The notes below the pieces were generated by a model. That model was not told the DNA's origin. It made no database searches and saw only the letters and a program-made list of their open reading frames with translations. Positions 40,813-51,424 of a stretch of 64,000 nt of DNA are shown here, one piece after another. How positions within the stretch are numbered: the first letter of the stretch is position 1; each line of letters opens with the position of its first letter. The DNA is from Sepioteuthis lessoniana (lineage: Eukaryota > Mollusca > Cephalopoda > Myopsida > Loliginidae). The stretch covers positions 25,396,323-25,460,322 of the forward strand of contig OY757939.1 of the NCBI GenBank assembly GCA_963585895.1. The letters are read 5' to 3'. Position numbers and translations under genes: made by a program.

Positions 40813-41190
40813 GCCAGTCGAGTCGGCTGGTGCTGTAGAATACGCTGATTGCATCTCAGCAGCGAGGTAGGACCCCACCCAATGAGTGTCCTCGTGGTGA
40901 GCATCCAGTCTTAGAGCTTTGGGGAATGTGAAGTACACCTTCATTGCTATTACTTCCTAATCCAATCTGTCCCGGAGTGGCAGCACCTGACAGGGTCCCA
41001 TCTATGGGTCAAATAGAACTAATCTCTTGAGTATGAAACTAAACTGCATCTGATGGTGAGGCATCGGTCCCGGAGCTTTGGAGAATCTGGAATACTCCTT
41101 CATTGCCCTTACTTCCAGATCCATTCTGACCTAGAGTAGTAACACCTTAATGGGTCCCATCTATGAGTCAAATAGAACTGTTTAACCAAT
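40813..41190 (+). mobile_element. VR retroposon, tandem double head
   Basis: A complete head from GAGTCGGCTGGTGCTGTAG. A second partial head starts about 41040 (ACTAAACTGCATCTGATGGT to TGAGTCAAATAGAACTG). Confidence 0.82.
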
Positions 41191-41443
41191 GACTATTTTA
41201 CTATTTAACAGTGTTTAAGAAATGACTGATGTGCGCAAATACAACTAAAGGTGTTAAATATGAACAATCCTTGAAAACCATTTCACAGTATGAACAATCC
41301 TTGAAACTATTTCACAGTGTAAACATATGATTAATTTTAAATAGTATTATTAGTGTTAGAAGTATATGAAACCACTTGACTGTATGCATATAAACAAGCT
41401 CTGGCTCGTTTTGAAAAGTTATCTACTAACTACTCGTTTAAAA

Positions 41444-41446
<3 letters not shown>
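41191..41446. repeat. Decayed VR array region
   Basis: A direct repeat TATGAACAATCCTTGAAA occurs twice at about 41258-41306. Further units are too decayed to delimit. Confidence 0.45.

Positions 41447-41491
<45 letters not shown>
41447..41491. repeat. (TA)n microsatellite
   Basis: Pure TA run. Confidence 0.95.
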
Positions 41492-41495
<4 letters not shown>

Positions 41496-41778
41496 AAAAA
41501 TGAATGGAAAATGGATAAAGTAACCCTGACAACAGAATAAGTAATATTCCGTTCTTTATTGGAAAAAGAACTTCATCAGAAAGAAAACGAGTTTTTTTAA
41601 AGTTTAGCAATTGAAGACATAAAACAATGATAAAAATATTAAAAATATAAAAGTAGGAAAGGGTCTAAAGAAAAGAGGCAGAAAAGAAGAGAAAGGGAGC
41701 AAAATAGGTTACAGTGATGGTCGTAGTGGTTATTGGTTTTGCCTTGGTTTATCCACTTTTCCACTTATCTTTATCCTC
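41492..41778. mobile_element. Inverted-repeat element, copy 2
   Basis: Left end GATAAAAATGAATGGAAAAT and right end ATCCACTTTTCCACTTATC are imperfect inverted repeats related to the element at 12036-12181. On minus it contains CTGATGA (41573-41579 complement), then a 7-bp stem GTTCTTT/AAAGAAC, then GGAA. Confidence 0.7.
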
Positions 41779-41809
41779 TTGTCAAATTTACCAAAATCTA
41801 CCATTTCTT

Positions 41810-41866
41810 CATATATATATATATATATGTATATACGTGAGTGCGTGTGTGTGTATGTGTAAACCG
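41810..41866. repeat. (TA)n and GT-rich microsatellite
   Basis: TA run followed by GTGTGTGT. Confidence 0.85.
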
Positions 41867-41872
41867 GATTTG

Positions 41873-41945
41873 GCATTATATAAGCAACAAGGGTTGATAT
41901 TCCATACAACTCAATTAACCAACAAACCTAAATCGAAACATTCTG
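41873..41945 (+). repeat. VR 3' tail fragment
   Basis: TTTGGCATTATATAAGCAAC, AAGGGTTGATATTCCAT, then an AACC-rich end. Confidence 0.65.
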
Positions 41946-42653
41946 ACCATCTTGTACATCTGTATCAACGAGAATCCAAACTGTTCATAGGTCATTTAGT
42001 TCTAATTAATAATAAAACGTTGATCACTTCAGAAGGTTTCCCGCCTTGAGTAGGCTCACCTTTGAAATTTGCAAACCCTGATCATCAGCAAATAATTATT
42101 TAGCTAATCCAATAAACCACTCTATATAGACACTTAACATCAGTTTCAAACTTAATTCGTTTCTTGAGGGAAAACTAAATCAAATAAAATCAAATAAAGT
42201 AAACAATTAAAAACTTAAGTCATTTCCTTTATTATCACAGATTAATGAAGGACTGATAGTCACCTGGAAGGAAGTCTTATTACTGGTTATTTGTCTGTCG
42301 ATGTAACGGCTGGGGCTAGAAGCGGAAAGGGTAAAAGAAAAACTGGCTGAGGGCCAGACGTGAGACATGTGGACTTTATTGTTAAAGAGACGTGTGTGCT
42401 GGTTGGGAGGAGTCGGTTTTCGGGGGGGGGGTCAGGCGGCCTGATAACAGCCTATCACGTTACTCTATAGATATCTTCTAATCTACGCCAACAAGTGTAA
42501 ACAAACATGACTATCGTGACCTTTTGATAATAACTGAAGGGGGCGAAGAAGGCAGAGACTGGTTATTCTAAACGCCGGCAGGGGGCGTTCAAGGTGAAGT
42601 CACTAATTCTCCCTGTTCATTGAAAATTTGGGAAATAGCTAGATGGAAGTAGA
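41946..42653. other. Unassigned DNA
   Basis: A G-run at 42420-42430. No gene or recognised repeat. Confidence 0.4.
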
Positions 42654-42679
42654 GAGAGAGAGATGGGGTGTGAGAGAGG

Positions 42680-42725
<46 letters not shown>

Positions 42726-42995
42726 GAGAGAGAAAGCTTAGCGAATGGAGTGGGGGAAAGAGAGAGAATGTTGTGTGTATGCATGTGTAAATATTTGTGT
42801 ATGTGTGTATGAATGACTGAAGGATATAAAGAAAAATGACTTGAGAGAGGGAGAGAGAGGGAGCGAGAGAGAGAGAGAGAGAGAGAGAGTTTGTGTGAGA
42901 GAGATAAAGCTGAAACGGAAAGAGAGAGAGAGAGAAGAAAAACAGTGTGTGTATATGCGTATATATGTGCGTGCGAGTGTGAGAGAGAGAAAGAC

Positions 42996-43051
<56 letters not shown>

Positions 43052-43053
43052 GG

Positions 43054-43087
<34 letters not shown>

Positions 43088-43192
43088 CTTTGGGAATGGA
43101 GTGAGAGAAAGAGAGAGGATGTATGTGTGTATATGGGTTTGTATGTGTGAATGAGTGACGAAGATAGAGATAAAAGGCCTTCAGAAGCGAAG

Positions 43193-43256
<64 letters not shown>

Positions 43257-43320
43257 TATCTGTGTATGTGAGAGAGAAAGAGAGAAGGAGTAGAAAGGAA
43301 ATAGAGAAAGAGAAAGCAAG

Positions 43321-43350
<30 letters not shown>
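42654..43350. repeat. Compound (GA)n/(TA)n block with a ~375-bp repeated unit
   Basis: At least four long GA runs and two TA runs are present. AAGCTTAGCGAATGGAGTG at about 42734 recurs as AAGGCTTTGGGAATGGAGTG at about 43083, with similar flanks, so a larger unit has duplicated. Long Ser/Leu- or Arg/Glu-rich frames across it are low-complexity artefacts. Confidence 0.9.
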
Positions 43351-43366
<16 letters not shown>

Positions 43367-43409
43367 AGCGAGAGAAACGAACATGTGTGTGTATGTGTGT
43401 AACCTTGCA

Positions 43410-43443
<34 letters not shown>
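43351..43443. repeat. GT-rich and (ATCT)n microsatellites
   Basis: GT runs to about 43405, then about eight ATCT units at 43411-43443. Confidence 0.9.
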
Positions 43444-43445
<2 letters not shown>

Positions 43446-43699
43446 CACTCATGTATGTGTGTCCACGCATACACACCCATACACACGCTCTTACATATGT
43501 GTTAACCTTTTAATCATAAGCGAAAACCGTATAATCTTTACGAGTTCATGATTGATTGATTTTAACGATTGTCAACCCGTCTAGGATTAATTTTTGCCTG
43601 GTGGTTAATGAAACGCCTTCATCGTTTATGTTTACATTGTTTTTTGTAATTCTTTATTATGAGAATTTGCATAGTGCTATATTTTATCAAGTATTTTTA

Positions 43700-43862
43700 T
43701 CAAATACAAATAATTTGTACAAGATTGTATGGTTTCAAGTATTCTTGTATAATACACATATTTTTCAAAAATCTATTTGACTTATATATAGGACTCTAAA
43801 AGTGATTGACAGTCTAGGTCTGAGTGGATATGGGAGTCATGGCAATGAAGGGGTAACTCCAC
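43700..43862 (-). repeat. VR head fragment
   Basis: GTATGGTTTCAAGTATTCTT, CTATTTGACTTATATATAGG, GGCAATGAAGGGGTAACTCC in antisense order. Confidence 0.7.
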
Positions 43863-43872
43863 ACACGCATAC

Positions 43873-43877
<5 letters not shown>

Positions 43878-43902
<25 letters not shown>
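43878..43902. repeat. (TA)n microsatellite
   Basis: TA run at the 5' truncation point of the RTE copy. Confidence 0.9.
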
Positions 43903-43906
<4 letters not shown>

Positions 43907-44510
43907 GGTAGCTCTCTGAAACTAGTAGACAAGTTCACTTACCTAGGAAGCTGTGTCTCATCGACCGAGAAAGACGTCGACACGCGACTAACAAAAGGAT
44001 GGACGGTTATCAATAGGCTATCGGTCATATGGAAGTCAGACCTAACCGATAAAATGAAACACAGTTTCTTCCAAGCAGCGATCGTGTCGATACTGCTATA
44101 TGGATGCACTACATGGACGCTAACTAAACGGCTGAAGAAAAAGCTTGATGGCAACTACACAAGAATGCTGCGAGCAATACTGAACAGGTCCTGGTTTGAA
44201 AACTCCACAAAGCAGCAGCTATACGGCCAACTACCACCCATCACGAAAACTATCCAAATTAGACGAACCAGACATACAGGACACTGCTGGAGAAGTAGGG
44301 ACGAGCTCATTAGTGATGTACTCCTATGGACCCCTTCACATAGCCGAGCAAAAGTAGGGCAACCAGCTCGAACCTACACACAGCAGCTTAGTGAGGATAT
44401 GGGGTGTAGCCCTGAGGACCTGCTGGAAGCGATGAACGATAGGAAGAGGTGACGAGAAAGGGTCAGGGATATTTGTGCCGATGGCACGACAAGATGATGA
44501 TGATGATATA
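43903..44510 (+). pseudogene. RTE-like LINE, C-terminal third of the ORF plus (TGA)n tail
   Basis: A continuous frame of about 180 codons reads SLKLVDKFTYLGSCVSSTEK, then WKSDLTDKMKHSFFQAA, ILLYGCTTWTL, RMLRAILNRSW and GHCWRSRDELISDVLLW. This is the region after the RT catalytic core in RTE-clade LINEs. A one-base change near 44448 brings an early stop (MNDRKR then TGA). The original end RERVRDI follows out of frame, then (GATGAT) at 44494-44508. The RT catalytic and endonuclease domains are absent because of 5' truncation. It looks young. Confidence 0.92.
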
Positions 44511-44627
44511 CTTACTACAACATATTGAAAGAAAACATTTGCTGAACAAAAGAAGCGAATTGTATCAAAGTGTAGACATGTCAATAAATCGAACATGTTC
44601 ATGGTTTTCATGGTGCAAATGATAAAG

Positions 44628-44905
44628 GAGGCGCTCATGGTGTATTGATAATCATCGTACGAATTGGGCACGGTGTACCGAGTTCAAATTCTGGACGAGG
44701 CTGTTTAAATTTCACATAGGGCTGATACTCTCGGTAAAGTTAGGCATCCAACTATTTTCTTTACTGCTATGGGTAAATAGTCGGGCAGAATGGACTCTTT
44801 AACTGAGGAATAGCAGTGGGTCTAGGAAAAGGATAATTCTAAATACAAACCTGTTAAACTTTGCTTAAAAAATTGACCTTGTGTCACATCCATGGTTATA
44901 TATGG
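44628..44905 (+). mobile_element. SINE S2 copy
   Basis: Head CGCTCATGGTGTATTGATAA, B-box-like GAGTTCAAATTCTGG, body GGTAAATAGTCGGGCAG, 3' part AATTGACCTTGTGTCACATC. The last ~25 bp are altered. Confidence 0.82.
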
Positions 44906-44961
44906 AGTTGTTCGTTGAGTGATGTTGACCGACGATAATCATCACACACACATTTAAAGAC

Positions 44962-45221
44962 AGGCTCATTGGTCTAGTGGGTAGAGTGTTCGCCAATGGT
45001 CCGGGAGACCTGGGTTCAATCCCAGGTTGCGTCATACCAAAGACTTTAAAATGGTACTTGATACCTCCTTGCTTAATACTCAGCAATATAAGGTACGTAT
45101 CAAGGGTAAAGTGGAGCAATCTAGGGAAAGGAGTAGCACCCTCCTCTGCACCTCTGTGTCGTAGCTAATGAAATAGGAGCCTTCTGGCTGCCCACGACTT
45201 TGGTCGCCAACTTTACTTTTA

Positions 45222-45224
<3 letters not shown>
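44962..45224 (+). mobile_element. SINE S3 copy
   Basis: GGCTCATTGGTCTAGTGGGT head, GGGTTCAATCCCAGG B box, body and GGTCGCCAACTTTACTTTTA end. A TA microsatellite follows the end. Confidence 0.9.

Positions 45225-45273
<49 letters not shown>
45225..45273. repeat. (TA)n microsatellite
   Basis: Long TA run, seeded at the S3 3' end. Confidence 0.95.
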
Positions 45274-45276
<3 letters not shown>

Positions 45277-45554
45277 TCATGATTGCCCGATTTCAGAATT
45301 TATTGTATTGCAATTAAATTTTAGTTCAAATTATATAATTCTTTAAATGATCATAACTTTAAAAGTGTACGCTTTTAAAACTATTTTGAGACCTACAGAA
45401 CACTAAGAAACGTGTAGGTGACAGTAGTACCTATCATCGTTGGAGCACTCAGAGGAATCTTAAAGAACCTGGAAAAATTAAAACAATCACGACCCTATCA
45501 CAGCTGAAAACAGCTCAAATGCAGAAAAGAATCCTGGAGAGGATACGGTTTTGT
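45274..45554. other. Unassigned DNA
   Basis: Nothing recognised. Confidence 0.4.
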
Positions 45555-45765
45555 TTCTTTTCTTAATGACACATCAAACTTTATGGGATATTTAATACCG
45601 AAACAATCCTAGAGGAATAATAGCTGTGATAGTTGTTTACCCATAGCTGTAGAGATAATGGTTTTAATACTTTTCCAAAGGGTATTTGTCCGAAAGGGTA
45701 TTTAATAGAGTGGTGTCTGGAGTCTGAAATCACTTACTTCAAGGACACAGACGAGCAAATTTTTT
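45555..45765 (-). mobile_element. SINE S1, diverged copy
   Basis: CTTAATGACACATCAAAC tail, GGGTATTTGTCCGAAAGG body, AATCACTTACTTCAAGG head side. Confidence 0.7.
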
Positions 45766-45916
45766 GTCATTAATGCATGAGGAATGCCCTCACCCCGGGA
45801 GCAAAGAAGACTTGCTGTCACTCAGGCTTCAATGAAGACTACCAGTTACGACTGGTGAGAAAAAATCAAAATAGATAAGATGATTTATCTAATGAAATCT
45901 CAAGATGTTATTAGTA

Positions 45917-46182
45917 CCGGCTCATTGGCCTAGTGAGTAGAGTGTTCGCCAATGGTCCGGGAATCCTGAGTTTAATCCCAGGCCGCGTCTTACCAAAGAC
46001 TTTAAAATTGGCACTTGATACCTCCTTGCTTAACACTCAGCAAATATAAGGTACGTATCAAGGATAAAGTGGAGCAATTCAGGGAAAGGAGTAGCACCCT
46101 CCCCTACACCTTGGTGTTGTAGCTATTGAAAAGGGAGCCTTCTGGTCGCCCTTGACTAAGGTCGCCATTTTTATTTACTTAC
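45917..46182 (+). mobile_element. SINE S3 copy
   Basis: CCGGCTCATTGGCCTAGTGA head, B box slightly altered (GAGTTTAATCCC), body and ending GGTCGCCATTTTTATTTAC. Confidence 0.9.
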
Positions 46183-46310
46183 TGCTATTGATATCAAAAG
46201 AACGAATATTGCGTCAAAATTCATTCTGTGACTACAAACCTTCCGTATTTTTTGATCGTATAGCATTTGTCAGCCTTTCTTACCCAATATCTATTTTTAT
46301 AGTATGGCGT

Positions 46311-46314
<4 letters not shown>

Positions 46315-46340
<26 letters not shown>
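46315..46340. repeat. (TA)n microsatellite
   Basis: TA run before the S2 copy. Confidence 0.9.
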
Positions 46341-46341
<1 letters not shown>

Positions 46342-46632
46342 AGGAGTCGCTCATAATGTAACGGCTCTTGTCGTAGGAAATGAACACGGTGACCCGAGTT
46401 CAAATCTCGGAGAAGGCTGTTTGTATTTTATAGAGCATAAATACTCTTTGGAAAGGTATGAATCTGACTATTTTACCTTTATAGATAAATAGTAGGGCAG
46501 ACTGGCTCTTTAACCTTGGTATACCAATCGGTCTAGGAGAAGAAAACCTCTGAATGAATTTAAACCCGTTAAACTCCCTTTAAATTTGACATTGTGTCAC
46601 ATCCTACTCTTTTAGAGAGGTTGGGAAATACC
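46341..46632 (+). mobile_element. SINE S2, near-complete copy
   Basis: GTCGCTCATAATGTAACGGC head, CGAGTTCAAATCTCGG B box, GAGAAGAAAACCTCTGAAT, AGAGAGGTTGGGAAATA end. Confidence 0.87.
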
Positions 46633-46658
46633 CCCACCTATATATATATATATATATA

Positions 46659-47562
46659 CCTTTAAGCAAAAACCAAAGACCGGTTAATTCAGGATTATAA
46701 ATTTATTTCCATCCCGTATTTTCAGTTTCTGGTGTGAACCAAAAAGATGAAGAAAAAATTAATACAGGACTTCTTCAGACCCAATGGATAATTAAAATTA
46801 AAATCAAAACTAAAATTAAAACAGAATAAACACTTGGGGTGTAGGGGGAGATTTAGGAGTTACCTCCTCGTTTTATTGAATTTCCGTTTTATTTTAATTT
46901 TTCAAATTTCTTCTGTCAGTTATAATTACGGTAATTTAACTTTTTTATTTATTTGTTTAGTTTATTTTCTTTTCATGTTAAGTTCGATAATTAACTTTTA
47001 AGAGAAATATTAATGCTTATATCAATTTCGATACCATTTAATTAACTACCTATTTTTTTAGTGTATATGTTGGATACGTTTTTTTTTTTTCCTGGTTTCA
47101 CTATTTATTTCTGTTTTTAAATTTTTATAGTTTAAATTTAGTCTTATGTCTACATCTAGCTATCAATTCGCTTCTCTAATTTAATAACTTATCGGGCCAT
47201 TTATAATTTAAAATATAAATTTTCTCTTCTAGGCATAAATTGCATTTACCGTTAAAACTATTTGGAGTATTTGATTTTCTCAAAATAGACCATTCAATCT
47301 CAGGGGTAAAAACCTTTGTTTTTTAAAAACCAGAAATGTTTTGATAGTGCCGTATGTTTTTTTAGGTGTTCGTGGGAGAAGGTAAATTTATGATTGAAAT
47401 ATCTCTCCTTCCATTTAGTGGAAGCTCGTCCGATATAAGTTTTCTTATCTGTGATATTCTCTTTAGGGTAAATTATAGCTTGATATATTACGTTATGTAA
47501 ATTGCATAGTCCATTCATGGGACAAATTTCTCGGGGTTTACAATTACATTCTTTTTTTATAC

Positions 47563-47593
<31 letters not shown>

Positions 47594-47830
47594 TCTACTA
47601 TTTATCCTGAAAATCTTTAGTTATATTTTTATTATAGCTATTAATTATTTGAAAAATATTTTTCGTGCAAGAGTAACTTATTTTTAACGTTTTTCTGTTA
47701 AATATTTTTTGCAGTTTATTTCCGTGTTTAAAATGTTTATCTACTAGTTTCAAAAAATATTTTCCAATATTCATATTAGTTAGCCTACAGAATGGCGGGG
47801 TTGAACCATATTATTTTCCTTTTTATACTT
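46659..47830 (-). mobile_element. Penelope-like retroelement, 5'-truncated, with GIY-YIG domain
   Basis: Reading minus from 47810: NPPFCRLTNMNIGKYF, then LVDKHFKHGNKLQKIFNRK and KISYSCTKNIFQIINS, which is the RT C-terminal region of Penelope-like elements. A (TAA)n tract interrupts at 47567-47594. The GIY-YIG endonuclease part follows: CKPREICPMNGLC, NVIYQAIIYPKEN, KTYIGRASTKWKERYFNHK and LSKHFWFLKN (47545-47310). About 550 bp of non-coding tail ends at 46659. The tail matches 62995-63170. Penelope-like elements retrotranspose with a GIY-YIG rather than an APE endonuclease. The upstream RT domain is missing, cut at a (GA)n tract. This lineage differs in sequence from the copy at 9735-11090. 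Confidence 0.92.
47300..47518 (-). pseudogene. GIY-YIG endonuclease domain of the Penelope-like element
   Basis: A 72-codon open stretch. It contains a cysteine pair before and within the start (CPMNGLC upstream-extended), then VIYQAI, KTYIGRAS (GIY-YIG core equivalent), RYFNHKFTF, and ELSKHFW-type ALSKHFWFLKN. The methionine is internal to the original ORF. It was not an independent start. Confidence 0.9.
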
Positions 47831-47832
47831 AC

Positions 47833-47882
<50 letters not shown>
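47831..47882. repeat. (GA)n microsatellite
   Basis: Almost pure GA run at the 5' truncation of the Penelope-like copy. Confidence 0.95.
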
Positions 47883-47888
<6 letters not shown>

Positions 47889-47889
47889 A

Positions 47890-48125
47890 AGGGAGGAAAG
47901 CGCGTTTAGCGTTGGTGTTCGCGTTTCATTTCGTGTCAGTATTCCCGAGAAAGCCATGATACCCTGTGTTTTTCCCAGCAAAGAAAAAATTGTAAAATAG
48001 AATTAGTCTTTGTCAGATAACGTGTCTAGGAGAAAAATTCTGAATTCAAATTTTCATTAATCTGCTTAGAAATTGACCTTGTTTCACCTCCTGTCTTTGG
48101 CAAAGAGATTGGATAGACTGACTCA
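47890..48125 (+). mobile_element. SINE S2, 3' two-thirds
   Basis: CATTTCGTGTCAGTATTCCC, TGTCTAGGAGAAAAATTCTG, AATTGACCTTGTTTCACC, AGAGATTGGATAGAC. Confidence 0.7.
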
Positions 48126-48127
48126 TA

Positions 48128-48240
48128 CATATGTCACAACTCTTCAGTGTGGCTAGATATGCTAGATGCTTCAAGCAGGGATCGAAACTCGGCTTACTTT
48201 CTACCAGTCAGATATCTTACCGCAGAGCTATATAAATATA
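48128..48240 (-). mobile_element. SINE S4 copy
   Basis: On minus TAGCTCTGCGGTAAGATATC (A box) and GAGTTTCGATCCCTGC (B box) are spaced as in a tRNA gene, followed by CACTGAAGAG. It pairs with the copy at 48760-48893. Confidence 0.78.
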
Positions 48241-48516
48241 TAGTTTTAAAAAATTAATAAACAAAAACACCAGTTTAAAAAAAAGACGACAATGACGACA
48301 TTAGCAAATAAAGTAGTATGCAAGACACTTTCACAATAAGTTAAAACCGTTACTCATAGTTTAACAGAAGACAGAGGAATGGGTTCATTTTATTGCAAAG
48401 GGCCTGTTGCTTTTAATATACCTGCCATGCTTTACAGGCAAAATATAGAGCACTTACTTTTTCTGTTACAGTAAAATTAACGAACTAGATTTAACCACAG
48501 TTTTTTGCTGTTTGGG
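48241..48516. other. Unassigned DNA
   Basis: Nothing recognised. Confidence 0.4.
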
Positions 48517-48742
48517 GTGTCTTCGTGTTGTAATGGTTAAAGCGATGGACTACGGAATCGTAGTAAGCGAGTTCTGACTCCAGTCACGCTATTACGTTCA
48601 CTTTCTGGCAAATACGCTTGGGAAAGGTAGGAACTCCCTTGTCCTCCCAGCTATGTGTTTAATAGTGCCTCTACTGTTCTTCTAAGAGAATTGCTTTCGA
48701 ATTAAATAACCTACAAAAGGTTGATATGCCATTAAACCATAC
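48517..48742 (+). mobile_element. SINE S1, complete copy
   Basis: GTGTTGTAATGGTTAAAGCG head, GTTCTGACTCC in the B-box position, TTACGTTCACTTTCTGGC body, AAGGTTGATATGCCATTAAA tail. Confidence 0.88.
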
Positions 48743-48759
48743 CTACGAGAGGTTGTTTC

Positions 48760-48893
48760 TTTGTATCGCATCTCTTCACTGTGGTAGGACACTTCAAGCT
48801 GGAATCGAAACACACCTAACTTTATGCAAGACTTGTATCTTACCACTCAGCTATTTCGGCAACCTGCGTCAGCTCCGTAATTCTAACGCATTG
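48760..48893 (-). mobile_element. SINE S4 copy
   Basis: On minus AATAGCTGAGTGGTAAGATA (A box), TGTTTCGATTCCAGC (B box), CAGTGAAGAGATGCGATAC. It sits beside the S1 tail at 48742. Confidence 0.78.
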
Positions 48894-49344
48894 TCTATTA
48901 GCTTTCGTTTGTTTACATTTTGCGCTATCGGATACCAGAGTGCTCGATTCGTTAGAAGAGCTTTGCATTACGCGGGTGGCAGCCGTTAATTTCTTTGCCA
49001 GAGTTTTCAATATATTCATCTGTATATACAAACACATATGTAATAACTATTGTACATCTTGTTTGTGGTGACATTTTTTTAAAAATAGACTTTAAATTAG
49101 CTATCATAAGAAAGAAAAGAAAAACGACCCTGATTGACATCTGTTTCAGAGATTTGTACACGAATACACATCTGCTTTTTTATTTATTTGCTATTTATAA
49201 AAAATGAATGCCATTTTTCCGTACATATAATACAAATTGCTCGTCGTTCATGTGTAAAAACCATTTGACATGATATGAGTCATTTTGATGTAAGCATGAA
49301 CGCGGAAACACGCATCGATATTCCCCTTTTTTCATATATATAAC
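48894..49344. other. Unassigned DNA
   Basis: Overlapping short open frames without family resemblance. Confidence 0.4.
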
Positions 49345-50025
49345 ATCATCATCATCATCATATCGTGCTGGTAGCACGGATATCCCTGACCCTCTGTCGC
49401 CACTCCTCCCTATCGTTCATCGCCCTAGGTAGGTCTTCAGGACAACATCCTGTATCCTCACATAGCTGCTGAATGTACGTTCGAGCTGGTCGCCCTGCAT
49501 TTGCGCGGCCATGTGTGGGGATCCATAAGAGTACATCTCTTATGAGTTCATCTCTGCTTCTCCAGCAGTGTCCTGCATGTCTGGTTCGTCTAACTTGAAT
49601 AGTTTTCGTGATAGGGGGAAGGTGGCCGTACAGTTGGTGTCTTGTGGGGTGTTGCTGCCAGGACTTGTTCAGGATTGCACGCAGCATTCTTGTGTAATTG
49701 CCATCTAGTTTCTTCTCCAGCCGTTTTGTTAGCGTCCATGTAGTGCATCCATATAGCAGTATCGATGTGACCGCTGCCTGGAAGAAACTGCGTTTCATTT
49801 TATCGGTTAGGTCTGATTTCCATATAATCGATAGCCTATTGATAGCTGTCCATGCTTTCGTTAGCCTCGTTTCGATGTCCTTTTCGGTTGATTCGACGCT
49901 GCTTCCTAGGTACGTGAATTTGTATACTAGTTTAAGTGGGGTTCCTTCTAGAGTGGAGATGTCCCCCGTTTGGTTATAGCACATATATTCCGTTTTGTGT
50001 GCATTAACATAGAGGCCTAGATGAA
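49345..50025 (-). pseudogene. RTE-like LINE C-terminal fragment with intact terminal frame
   Basis: On minus, an uninterrupted frame from about 50020 reads HLGLYVNAHKTEYMCYNQTG, then FTYLGSSVESTEKDIETRL, WKSDLTDKMKRSFFQAA, LLYGCTTWTLTKRLEKKL, GHCWRSRDELIRDVLLW and NDREEWRQRVRDIRA. It stops at 49358, followed by (TGATGA)n at 49345-49357. This is the C-terminal third of the RTE polyprotein, without the RT catalytic core or APE endonuclease. The open frame suggests a recent insertion. A SINE S1 abuts its 5' truncation. Confidence 0.93.
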
Positions 50026-50032
50026 TATTTTT

Positions 50033-50260
50033 TAGTTTGGTTTAGTTTGATGGTATATAAACCCTTGAGGGCAATTCAATGCAAAAGCTACCTCGGTAGA
50101 ATAAATTTTGTGATGCTATTCAACCCATAGCTAGGGAGTTAGGAAGTTCATGCCTTTACCAAGGTTATTAGACCGAAAGTGAACGTAATGTCTCGAAAAG
50201 AATCAAACTCGTTTACTGAAGTCCAACACTTTTGCCACTACGCCACGGAGACCCACCTAC
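50033..50260 (-). mobile_element. SINE S1 copy
   Basis: Tail TTTGATGGTATATAAACC, body GACCGAAAGTGAACGTAATG, B-box-like AATCAAACTCG, head TGCCACTACGCCACGGAG. Confidence 0.82.
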
Positions 50261-50527
50261 AAAAGGTTTTTTTTAGTAATATATAGATTTGTCATAGTCA
50301 TAAAAACTGTTTTTGTACTAACCTTGTATTTGAATAAAAATATAATCGTATATCCTATCGACTTATTATTTAGTATCCTAGCAAATATCCTTATCTTTCC
50401 TTACTTTCCTTACTTTCCTCTTTCAAGATTAATCTTTTTTTATCTACCGCCAGATTAGACGAAAATCAGATTGTGGCCCTTAAAAAAAAATTAGATCAAA
50501 ATTATGAAATAGTCCGTAGGTCCTCGA
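50261..50527. other. Unassigned DNA
   Basis: Nothing recognised. Confidence 0.4.
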
Positions 50528-50599
50528 CCTTCTTCTTCTTCTTCTTCTTCTTCTTCTTCTTCTTCTTCTTCTTCTTCTTCTTCTTCTTCTTCTTCTTCA
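50528..50599. repeat. (TTC)n microsatellite
   Basis: About 24 TTC units. Confidence 0.97.
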
Positions 50600-51424
50600 T
50601 CTGTGTCTCGTCAAAATCCATTAATTAAACATTCATTGTCACCCGCTGATTTGCTCTCCGGAAGTAAGCCTCGGAAACTAAGAAACACAGGCACTTTATC
50701 GAGTAGATTTTTGTACAATGACACATCTCTCTTTCAAGCAAGACTTAGCTTAGTTGTTATAAGAGCAACCGGAGGCTTAGATGGAGAAGAAAATAAACTA
50801 AGCAAGTCGAGTTCAAACCGTGAACGAGATTCTCTGCATTTCAGTTTATTTTAATGTTTTTTAGAAAGAAAAGTATGTATTTACCAACCCCTTCACCATG
50901 GACAGGGTGTGGCATAAGGTCATTTGAAAAATGGAGTTCAATGTATAGGGATCACTTATTGGCCATTGAAAATGCTGGAAGATATACGAGATGTCCGCCT
51001 ACAACGTTTGAACTAAACTCTCCTTATGAAAAGCTGTTTTTTTTTTGTAAAAATTTTATAGCAAAATGATGTTAATTAAAAGCTGTCTTTTTCGGTTAAA
51101 GTTTTAGCTAGACGTTCCAAATGTTATCTGAAGGCAAAATCAGAACCAACTTCACGGCCAACCCTATGAAAAAGTAAGGTTTCTCTTATATTCTGTCATA
51201 AGTACAATGACATTCTTTCAGATGTAATGCCTTGGAATTCTTGCTCATGAATACCCCACCCTCGATCATTGTGAAGTTACTAGGCAGTGCCTATCTCCTC
51301 TCCAAGTAACATGGATCTAGTTTTAATGTACCAGGTAAAAGTAGGAAGGAGCGATGCCTGATATGACTCAAAGTAGTGTGGAATTGACTTATCAATTGTC
51401 TAAATTTCTGAGACGAAGCTTGGT
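50600..51424. other. Unassigned DNA
   Basis: Open frames at 50603-50854 and 50854-51069 on plus have no recognisable domain. GGTGTGGCATAAGGTCATTT near 50908 echoes the 97-bp repeat family. Confidence 0.4.

Noticed and set aside
42589..43410. 273-codon minus-strand open frame
   Set aside because: It is composed of Ser/Leu, Thr/His and Tyr/Ile runs translated from GA, GT and TA repeats. No complexity expected of a protein.
50528..50599. Possible functional polypyrimidine splice signal
   Set aside because: A 72-bp (TTC)n run is a simple microsatellite. No exon candidate follows.
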